This document shows positions 53,422-62,205 of a stretch of DNA of 64,000 bases, in pieces; the stretch's first letter is position 1, and every line of letters starts with the position of its first letter. Source of the stretch: Pseudogymnoascus destructans (taxonomy: Eukaryota; Ascomycota; Leotiomycetes; Thelebolales; Thelebolaceae); assembly GCF_001641265.1 (NCBI RefSeq), contig NW_020167520.1, positions 1,302,001-1,366,000 on the forward strand, read 5' to 3'. The position numbers and the translations under genes were made by a program. Under the pieces are notes generated by a model. It searched no databases. It saw only the letters and a list, made by a program, of their open reading frames with translations, and had not been told where the DNA came from.

Positions 53422-56400
53422 CGTACGGATCTCGCAAAGACCTAACAGGCACTGCAAAGGAGTGGCATAATCGAATGGGCCACCTTAATCAAAACTCAAT
53501 AAGGAAGCTCCAAGAGAAGACCCAAGGGGTTATTGTCACAGACATGGATTCGTACGACACTAACTGCAAAGTCTGCCGCCTTACCCATGCTACAAAAAGG
53601 ATCTCCTGAAGATCTACACCACGGTCACAGATCCCTTATGAGAAGGTGCACCTAGACCTTATCCAGATGCCAGAGGCGTACGATGGTAGCACACAGGCCC
53701 TACACTTACAGTGTGATTTCTGCCGCATGTGTAATGGTGGGTGCACCAGATGTGAGAATCTAGCCACCCAAGGAAGGGATGAATTTACTAAGACAACACA
53801 CTGTCTTAGGAAAAAGAGCCAAAGGGTCGTAGCTTAGACTATTCCACAACGCAGCAATCAGGTGTGTGATGTAGTGAAGTGGTTCAGACAAGTTGCAACA
53901 AATGTTGAGTCTGGGAACTCAGGGGTAAGTCAGAGGTTAACACCTCACTGACTTTTCAGAAACAAGGAGTAACAAGATCAATGCTTGGAAGCTTGGAAAA
54001 GACGTGGAAGTATGTGATAGTCGATTTACTGTATTGTCTGCTTGCCCTTTCTTAAGGAAAGGGCAATCCTATTTATGCTAAAGGAGTGTAGTTCTCTCAT
54101 TTTCCAAGACTTTCCATGATTACCAGGCTTGGTAACTGTAGTCGACGTAAGAGAATCCCATAGAACCATCTCTTAGGTTCGTAGCCTATAGGAAGTAAAA
54201 GGAGGTCCAAGGTCAGAGTACCCCTATAGACAAATTATGTCATAGACAAATTATGTCATAGACAAATTATGTCATAGACAAATTATGTCATAACTTAACC
54301 AATCTTGTGGGTAACTAAAGAGCGATGACATGTAATGAATCATAGAGGTTCGTAGGAGCTTTTAGAGCTATCGTTCATGCTCCTAGGCCTCTAGTTGGTA
54401 GAGATATGTCATGTGGTAGTATGAGTGATGTCATGTAATGAATCATAGAGGGTTGTAGAGATATGCTATGTGGTAATATCGGCCCAGTAACTAAGGAGCG
54501 ATGACGTGTAATGAATCATAGATGGTTGTAGCAATCGTTGAGTAGTATTGCTCTTGTTGTTGGTGTGATAAGCCAAAATATGTATAGTGACTTGTAGGTT
54601 TGAGGAGGAGATTTCCAAGTTTGCTCTTGAGTTTGATAGCAAACTGAGTGCAACGAATGTCAGTATGACAGCATGAACCATGTCTACACCATTAAAGACA
54701 AGAGGCAAGGCACAGTCCTACAAACAATTAAGGACTTTGTAAGCTACGTACGGAGACGATGTGGTTATAAGGTAAAGATCTTCTTCCTTGATGGTGAGAG
54801 ATCACTTGGAGATGAATGGGATGCATGGATTGCAGATGAAGGATACGAAGTGCAACTTACACCCCCGTACACTGCCGAACCAAATGGTGGAATTGAACGT
54901 TCAGGCCGTACGATAATCACATGCTCACGAGCTTTAAAGGAAGCAGGCAACCTACCACAAGGAATTTGGCCTGAAATATTTCGGACTGCAGGTTACCTTA
55001 TAAACCGGTCTCCATCATCTGTCATTAATTATGAGACTCCGTACGGACTGCTACTCCAGTCCCTACCCTCGCAGCTTCAAAAGCCAGAGCTTACTAAGCC
55101 CTTACTCTCTCATATCCGCGCCTATGGATGTAGAGCCTACGCACTCCTCCTTAAGCAACCAAAGCTAAAGAGGATAGAGAGGAACGCCCAAATAGGCTAT
55201 CCTATTGGCTACAACTCTACAAACATCTTTAGAATATGGGTTCCAAATCTTAAGAGGGTTATAGTAAGCAGGGACGTTACTTTTGATGAGACAAAGGTGT
55301 ATGATCCATCGTACGAAGCTACAGTTGTATAATTGGAGCTCCAAAAGACAGTCCAGGTCATTGAACTTCCTGACTTTTTAGAAAAGGAAGGAGAGGAATA
55401 TGAAGAGGAGCGCGCAGCTCTACAATCTCTACAAGAAATATCAACTCCGTACGAGGCGGAAACAACAGATACAGCTCTTCAACAAGAGGAAGCAGTAGAG
55501 GTAGAACCTCAAAAGGAGATAGAGGTCCAACATGAAGAGCCTCAACTCCAGACACCTGAAATGACACCAAAGTGTTCAGAAGACAGCGTACGGAGACACG
55601 ACGTCTACCTTGCAACCATTGCACACCCAGAAGCAAGGATAAGCCAGCACCAAGCTTTCATCATTGGTACAGAGTTCCAGAAACGTAAGATACATCGTAC
55701 GGAGCTCCCTGCTGCTCCGAAGTATTGGAACCAGCTTCAAAACCACCCTCATAGGCTTGGTTTTAAAGCTGCAGCGGAAAAGGAAATAACAGACCTTCGG
55801 AAGCAAGACACCTTCAAATCGATGCCAGACAGCACTGTACGGAGTTTTGTCATTCCACTAATGTGGGTATTTACCTACAAATTTGACGATAATGGCTACC
55901 TTGTCAAATACAAGGCTAGACTTGTTGTAAGAGGGGACCTACAGCGTTACTCAATCCATGATGAGACGTATGCAGCTACCCTTGCTTCAAAGACCTTCCG
56001 AGCCCTCATGGCTATTACAGCCTACTTCGATTTGGATATGGAGCAATTAGATGCAATAAATGCCTTTACAAACAGCCGCATTGATGAGGAGGTCTACGTA
56101 CGATGTGCTGACCGTTATGAGGAGCAAGGACAATGCTGAAAACTCAACAGGGCCTTATATGGACTCCGACGGTCACCACTCCTATCGTTCCGCGACTTTT
56201 CAGATACACTGAAGAAGCTAGGCCTCGTACAGGTCCCAGAAGCCCAGTGTCTATTCGTCTCATCTACAATCATTGTGTTCTTCTATGTAGACGATATCTG
56301 CATTCTAAGCCATCCCTACCATAAGGCAGAAGCAACAGAGTTCCGTACGAAACTTATGGAAGCCTATGAATTCTGTGAAATAGGAGAACTTGAATGGTTC

Positions 56401-57046
56401 TTAGGAATAAGAATTATAAGAGACTGGACAGAGAGAACACTCTGGCTATGCCAGGACTCATACATCGACAAAATAACGACTACGTACGGAGTAACGCCAT
56501 TGTCGAAAACAGTTAAGGTTCCAATGGTTAATGACAATCTCACTCCATATGATGGGCAAGCAGACAAACAGCAAATCCACCTATATCAACAGAAAGTAGG
56601 ATCTACCAACTACGCTGCAGTGGTTACAAGACCAGATATATGCCGTACGGTGCAGAAACTATCTGAATACCTTGTTAACCCAGGAACAGACCACATGGCA
56701 GCAGTCGATCGTCTTATACTCTATCTAAAGGAGACAAAACATCTAGCCCTCCAGTACGGACCAAAGATCAATACACCACGCTTCCAATGCTCTAGTGATG
56801 CTTCGTACGCAGATTGCAAAGCTACAAGAAAGATTACAGAAGGGTATCTCTTCACACTCTTTGGAGGAGCAATTGACTGGCGCTGTACGAAGCAGAAAAC
56901 CGTATCAACCTCAACTACAGAAGCTGAGCTTCTAGCTCTATCACATAGTGCAAAACAGCTCTATTGGTGGCAGCGATTTTCTCAACTATTAAACTTGATC
57001 TTAATGAGAAGTTAACCCTACAATGTGACAATATGCAGACCGTACG
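53422..57046. other. Quasi-periodic CGTACG palindrome array in Copia-3
   Basis: Exact CGTACG at 53422, 53551, 53677, 54747, 54907, 55040, 55310, 55448, 55587, 55696, 56097, 56344, 56483, 56644, 56804 and 57041. With the 946-bp LTR-S E insertion (LTR plus duplication) removed, intervals are 129, 126, 124, 160, 133, 270, 138, 139, 109, 401, 247, 139, 161, 160 and 237. One-base variants lie in or beyond several gaps: CGTATG 53036, CATACG 53164, CGTATG 53281, TGTACG 55836, CGTATG 55967, CGTACA 56226. Sites fall in all three codon phases. Function unknown. Confidence 0.85.
53730..54670 (+). mobile_element. LTR-S copy E, solo LTR (941 bp) in Copia-3 integrase
   Basis: Perfect GCATG duplications at 53725-53729 and 54671-54675. 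Carries four copies of the 16-mer repeat. Excision rejoins the integrase frame as ...CDFCRM-NHVYTIKDK. Confidence 0.95.
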
Positions 57047-57348
57047 GCTCTTACTCAAAGAGTCCCCGAAGCTAGTTACGAAACTCAAGCATATTGATAT
57101 TCACTCCCACTGGCTAAGACAGGAGGTAGAGAGACACAATCTCGATATCAAGTGGATAGCTACATACGAGATGCCAGCAGACGGGTTTACAAAAGCCCTA
57201 CCACGCCAAAGACACGAGGAGTTTATTAACCATTTAAACCTTGTGGACATAAAGCACCTCCTATAGGAGTGCTTACTTAAGAGCACAACTCCGTATGAAG
57301 CAGTGGCTACCTTTGTACCTCGGAAACGAGCCCCCTAGATCACAAGAT

Positions 57349-58915
57349 CTAGATTTCTACTTCACCAACTAAAATGCGAGGCAATACAAGAACAGGAGAC
57401 TGATGAGCTCTGTATAAACATAGAACTCTCAGAATCACCAAGCCGCCTACAGTTACACCCAGTTTCACTATGCGCTCTTTTTCTGTGAACTTCGTCTTAA
57501 GTTCCTGAAAAGCAGCCTCTGCCTTGCTTGTCCATTCGAACGTAAGGTCTTTCCTTGTAAGCTCTGTAAGTGGTTGAGCTACCTTGGAATATCTCATAAT
57601 AAATCTCCGGTAGAAGGTGGCAAAGCCTAAGAAGGCTTGTACTTCTTTGACCGTGGTTGGTGTTGGCCATTCCAACACTGCCGTGACCTTTGCTTGGTCC
57701 ATTTTGATGCCATGCGTTCCGACAATGTAGCCGAAGAATTCTACTTGATCCTTGTGGAATTCTCATTTTTCCAGCTTGAGGAGTAACCGATGCTCCTTTA
57801 ACTTCTGTAATACCTTCTGAACATGACCAATGTGTTCTGTTGGGTCTCCTGAGTAGACTAAGATATCGTCTAGGTAGATGATAACAAACACATCCAAGTA
57901 TTCATGGAGAGCTGCATTCATGAGCCTCTGCATGGATGCTGGTGCATTTGTTAGACCAAAGGGCATAACCAAGTATTTGAACAAGCCATAGCGGGTGCGG
58001 AATGCTGTTTTCCACTCATCCCCTTCCTTGATTCAAATCAGGTTATAGGCGCCTTTGAGGTCCAGCTTGGTAAATATCTTGGATCCCTGGAACCGGTCGT
58101 GTAGTTCGTTTATCAAAGGTAAAGCATATCTATCTTTGATAGTGACATTATTCGTTCCTCGATAGTCCATGAAGAGTCTTAGCTTCTTGTCCTTCTTTGG
58201 CACAAATAGTATTGGACTTCCTGCTGATGATGTTGATGGTCGAATGAACCGTTTTGCGAGGTTCTCGTCAATGTATTCCTTCAGTACGTTCAGCTCTGCT
58301 GCTGACATCTGATATATTGGTCGGAACAGTGGACTCTTTCCTTCCATGATAGGTATCTCATGATCCCATGGTTGGTGCTTAGGAAGCGCCTCTTCGTTAG
58401 GGCCTTCCCGGAATAACTGCTCGTATTCCTTATACTCCACTGGTATTTGCTTTAGTGAGGATGCCTGGGCTAGGTCATCAGACTCGGTGGTCGCACATAA
58501 CTCCTTCCAGTCTTTGGAGGTTTTCTCCTTCTGCGTCATGTCCGTTCGTTGTTCACACGCGCACTGGCTCATCACAACTTTCTCATTCTGCCAGTCGATC
58601 TGGGTGTTGTGTTTCTTGAGCCACGGTACACCAAGTATGCATGCATGATTGTCCATGTGCATGATATCAAACTTTGTCGTTTCCTTGTGTCCGCGTAGCA
58701 TGACCATTTCTAATGGTCACCATTCCGTTGTTAGTTGAGATGGGCTCTCCATCTACAACCATTAATGAGTATGGATTGGTCTTCAGTTGCGTCCTGAACC
58801 CATTTGTGTCTGCTACTTTCTTTGTCATAAAGTTGCCCGTTGCTCCCGAGTCTATCATAGCTCGGAGGTGTTGCTGTTGTATCTTAGCAACCACATATAG
58901 CTGCATGCCGCCCAT
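57349..58915 (-). pseudogene. Gypsy-C protease and reverse transcriptase remnant
   Basis: Minus strand: protease AMIDSGATGNFMTKKVAD (58667-58915); linker HACILGVPWLKKHNTQIDW; RT with SPILFVPKKDKKLRLFMDYR, SKIFTKLDLKGAYNLI, then after a stop near 58033 LVMPFGLTNAPASMQRLMNA and catalytic YLDDILVYS (57763-57984); after another stop GFATFYRRFIMRYSKVAQPL and the beginning of the RNase H linker. It ends at about 57500 (ELKTKFTEKER) where unrelated sequence begins; RNase H and integrase are missing. The protease-to-RT region is shifted once near 58690. Confidence 0.88.
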
Positions 58916-59052
58916 TGTGGCGCATAGCTGGTTTGTACTAGGCCTCTTTGTGTTGCTCGCCAGTGGCCTACTGCCGAGGTCTCCTAGTTTTTTGAATCGT
59001 CTGAGGAATAACCCTCTGAGGAAAATCCATCATGTTCACCATATTCTAATGG

Positions 59053-59556
59053 TCATAGAACTGGTACCCTTTCTCTTCTTCGTTCTGCTTCACGGTGTAG
59101 GTGTTCGTGTGCTTCTAACACTCGTGTTCCCCTTTCTTCTCTTGGGATGCTTTCCTGGGAAGGATACTTATTGGCATCCCAGATTTCTGCAAGCTGTGAT
59201 GCTTCATACTCTCCCTCCTGTTCTAGTTGTTGTAATACTCGTAACAGGTTGTTTCGTCGAGCCTCATAGACCTCATTCTTAGGGTGGTGTATGTCATCGA
59301 TTCTCCAATCTGCGATAGCGTCCCAGACGTTATATTCGCAGAGCTTGTACTCTAGCCATCCTGTGGCTTCCTTCTCCGTGTATTTCACACCACGGGGTTC
59401 CTGCTGGTGAGGGTATTCTGGTCGGCACCTCATTGTGTGAATTGCTGTTACTATGGTCATAGAGGTCATGATGCCAGTCCAGGAAAAGTAATCTAGATTG
59501 AATCTAAAGAGAGAAGAAGAAGAAGAAGAAGGAAGGAAGCTGAGGCTATTCCTCAT
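59053..59556 (-). pseudogene. Gag-like ORF associated with Gypsy-C
   Basis: A 167-codon minus-strand frame upstream of the Gypsy-C protease. It contains EKEATGWLEYKLCEYNVWDA, a charged helical stretch (YEARRNNLLRVLQQLEQEGE) and a Glu/Arg-rich tail. Position and composition suit a retroelement Gag N-terminus, but I see no knuckle and do not recognise it further. Confidence 0.5.
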
Positions 59557-60480
59557 AACATAAAGTTGTCTGCTTAGCGGTTGTAACCTTGGTGGCTAAG
59601 GCTACACCCGTAATCCCCATAACAACGTAATAACAGTAATAACCATAACAACTGTAACAACCGTAACAACCGTAACAAGCTGTGACAAGCTGTGAGCTGT
59701 AATCATAACAATTGCGACCTCCCAGTCTTGTGTAGTGTCCTGCCAGCTCATTGGTGGCTTGGGCACAGGAATTTCAGAACCTTGCCTTCTAGATCTAGTG
59801 CAAGAAGTGGACTAAGGCATATCGCTCTACCTTAAAGATCATCAACAAGATTATCACCGACCCTGACTTCTTACAGAAGCTTCCACTAGCTATTAGCCTA
59901 AGCACGAGGTATGATCCTATAGTAATATTTATAGTAATCTGCTAACATACCTAGTATCTACTATAATCGTATCCTACCACACCTTTACTTTACTAAGTTA
60001 GAATTGGCAGTCTAGAGGATTTTTTTCTCTTAGAATGATGACAACAATGAGGTGTATCTCCTAGGTCTGGCAGCATGGTACCCTAACGGATATGAGATGA
60101 GACTACAAAATATAGGTTCCATCTAGAGTCTGATGCTAAGGGAGCTTACCAAGCATAGAGAATATTACAGGAGACAACTAAGCCTGAAAACTTCAAATGG
60201 GTTCTTCTAGCTAAAGACCAGCTGTTGGATTACCTCTTACTAAAGAATCCAAGGAGTTCCTTTCTACTTTCTACAATTAGTAGATCAGCTTCTACATCAA
60301 GAGTAGTATAGATCCCCTAATTTACACACTATGATGTCTTAGATTACTATGTTTAGTACTATAATTGTTTACTAAAAATTAATGAAACTTACTACTAATG
60401 TGGTTTATCAGTACCTCACGCATATCAGTACCTCGCGCACTTTCCCCCTACCTACCTACTTCTAACTCTAATACGTGTTT
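59557..60480. other. Degenerate mobile DNA, no intact gene
   Basis: 59620-59720 contains repeated CCGTAACAA/CATAACAA units, perhaps from a Gypsy-C LTR. 59800-60300 has AT-rich fragments translating to short protein-like pieces (KIINKIITDPDFLQKLP; FYFLQLVDQLLHQE) without a recognisable family. No intact gene. Confidence 0.4.
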
Positions 60481-60496
60481 TCTCTACAACCAGTCA

Positions 60497-61066
60497 TGCA
60501 ATTCCAAACCAATGAAGCACAAATTATTATAGCTATCGAAACTATCCGAACATCCAAAAATTTAAGCTGTCGAGCTGCTGCAAAAATCTATCAAGTCCCC
60601 CGTTACGTGACAGAATAAACGGCTTAGCCCCTATTAGCGAACGTCGACCAGGAGCATCTAAACTGACTGAACTAGAGGAGGATGTAATTGTTCGAAACAT
60701 ACTTGATATGGATACAAGAGGATTTGTACCCTGGTTAACTGGCATGGAAGATATGGCAAATTTGATCCTACAAACGTGTGGAGGGCGACATGTCAGAAAG
60801 CTCTGGGCGCATCGATTTGTAAAGCGACAACCGGCCCTTAAGACGCGTTTTAATCGCATTTATGATTTTCAAAGGGCCTTATGCGAAGATTCTGAGCTAA
60901 TTAGCTCGTGGTTCCGACTAGTTGAAAATATAAGGGCAAACGGGAATGGGCTACAGCAATTGCTTGTATCAACAGTGAATGCTGGAGTGTTCCTCCATTT
61001 CTAGTTGTTCAGGGCAAGAACCACCTTTCAAATTAGTACACAGACGGTGGCCTCCCTCCTAACTGG
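60497..61066 (+). pseudogene. pogo-E fragment (N-terminal HTH region, internally deleted)
   Basis: Starts MQFQTNEAQIIIAIETIRTS, a psq-like HTH, shifts frame at about 60600, then RINGLAPISERRPGASKLTE and the CENP-B-type block MANLILQTCGGRHVRKLWAH through YDFQRALCEDSELISSWFRL. It jumps to a later segment read in another frame (SVPPFLVVQGKNHLSNWYTD) and is cut at 61067 by LTR-C sequence. The catalytic Asp regions are lost. Confidence 0.75.
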
Positions 61067-61067
61067 G

Positions 61068-61262
61068 TGTAATGCTGACTTCTAAACGATAGAAGACACA
61101 GAGGTTCTCTTGCGTAAAGGTTTACTTATCAGAGGAGGCAGGGGATCAGACACAAAGGCTTCAAGTAACACGTTACTAGTATATAACAAATACTGTATTG
61201 AGTTGAGCACGAAGCTCCTATCTAAGGAAATACTATCTACTTATATAGTGGCGTCGTGCCTA
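61068..61262 (+). repeat. LTR-C copy 2, truncated
   Basis: Matches 778-972 over about 195 bp, beginning TGTAATGCTGACTTC. Truncated on the right, where the 86-bp tandem repeat begins. Confidence 0.6.
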
Positions 61263-61430
61263 GTGGACTCTTGGGAACTCACTCGAGTCCTCGGAGTCCT
61301 GGACTCTTAGGACTCTTCTCATCATCCTGCGAGTCCATCACGTGCCTAGTGGACTCCTGGGAACTCACTCGAGTCCTCGGAGTCCTGGACTCTTAGGACT
61401 CTTCTCATCATCCTGCGAGTCCGTCACGTG
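61256..61430. repeat. 86-bp tandem duplication
   Basis: Two adjacent near-identical units starting GTGCCTAGTGGACTC at 61256 and 61342. Each contains smaller GAGTCC/GGACTC inverted pairs, so each unit can fold into hairpins. Likely part of, or next to, the Gypsy-D LTR. Confidence 0.85.
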
Positions 61431-61638
61431 ATACTTTCGGAACTACTATTCCCCGCTGCCCCTCCAGGTACCAGGGCCGGTCTCATGCGACCTCCCTCCT
61501 TCCTGTCCTGTAGTTGGCCAGCCTTCTTGTTCCGTCGTAACACTCGCTCCCTTCCCCTGGGCATTCGTCTCGAATCCTATAAGTACGTCCATGTCCCCGG
61601 GACTCTGCTGCTCCTCAGCGAGTCCTTCAACATGCAAC

Positions 61639-62205
61639 ATGCCTACTGACACTGCCCGCAAACTCCAGGAACGCAACGATCTTGTCCGTCGAATAAAGAA
61701 CCACGGATACGAACTACCCGAAATGGATTCTTGCTCGAACTGCGTGAGGCGAAACGTTACTTGCGTGTCGTCTCCAAATGATTCACGGCGGTGCGCTGAG
61801 TGCGTTCGTCGCAACTTGAAAGAAAAATGTGACTGTATGGGTCCTGAGCATCCCGACTGGGTGAAGCTCGAACGGGAGGAGGATCGCCTGGATCGCGAAG
61901 AGGAAGAAACCCTTTCGAAGTTACTTCGTCTGCGAAAGCAGAAACGCCTCATCCGAACCCGTGGTAAAGATATGCTCCGACGAGGTTTGAAAACCCTCGA
62001 CGAGCTTGATGCGGCAGAGGAGGCCGAACGTGTGGCTGCTGAGAAGCGTGACGCTGTTGAGGTCGAGGAACAGGCAGTTAGCGCTGCCTCCTCATCTGTG
62101 ACCGGGACCCCCGCTTCCTCCGATCCACTGGCCTACTCCCCTGCATCTTGGGATCAATGGCTGGCGGATGGCGGCGTCGATATTCCTCCAGCAGTTCTTT
62201 GCTGA
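61639..62205 (+). CDS. Zinc-cluster/coiled-coil protein antisense to chromovirus 3' end
   Basis: 188 residues from MPTDTARKLQERNDLVRRIK (ATG 61639; the frame is open 16 codons further up). A Cys cluster C-x2-C-x6-C-x9-C-x2-C-x8-C at about 35-65 resembles a fungal Zn(II)2Cys6 binuclear cluster (CSNCVRRNVTC and CAECVRRNLKEKC). It is followed by a Glu/Arg/Leu coiled coil (about 75-140) and an Ala/Ser/Glu tail. It is clean and uninterrupted, and its last 128 bp overlap the Gypsy-D pol frame in antisense. Function unknown. A DNA-binding or regulatory role would be inference; it may belong to the retroelement rather than the host. Confidence 0.7.
   Translation: MPTDTARKLQERNDLVRRIKNHGYELPEMDSCSNCVRRNVTCVSSPNDSRRCAECVRRNLKEKCDCMGPEHPDWVKLEREEDRLDREEEETLSKLLRLRKQKRLIRTRGKDMLRRGLKTLDELDAAEEAERVAAEKRDAVEVEEQAVSAASSSVTGTPASSDPLAYSPASWDQWLADGGVDIPPAVLC

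Larger units (their letters stand above)
53035..57300 (+). pseudogene. Copia-3 Pol remnant (5'-truncated), split by LTR-S copy E
   Basis: Order: a post-protease segment (FYNLKECEDGNYLLAGDQRV), GAG-pre-integrase (EWHNRMGHLNQNSIRKLQ...CKVCRLTHATK), integrase VHLDLIQMPEA, [LTR-S E], FFLDGERSLGDEWD and PNGGIERSGRTI; RT with SFVIPLMWVFTYKFDDNGYL, KLNRALYGLRRSP and YVDDICIL; RNase H with SSDASYADCKATRKITEGYL and the end ADGFTKALPRQRHEEFINHL. From 54673 to 57015 the frame is single except for TAA at 55330 and TGA at 56137 (Trp expected); one T missing near 56975 shifts the final part. Gag, LTRs and the 5' end are absent. It contains the CGTACG array. Confidence 0.88.

Noticed and set aside
53422..57046. 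CGTACG array as a by-product of a repeated peptide or codon choice
   Set aside because: Sites occur in all three phases and encode different residues, so a simple coding explanation does not hold. A codon-shuffle test is still needed.
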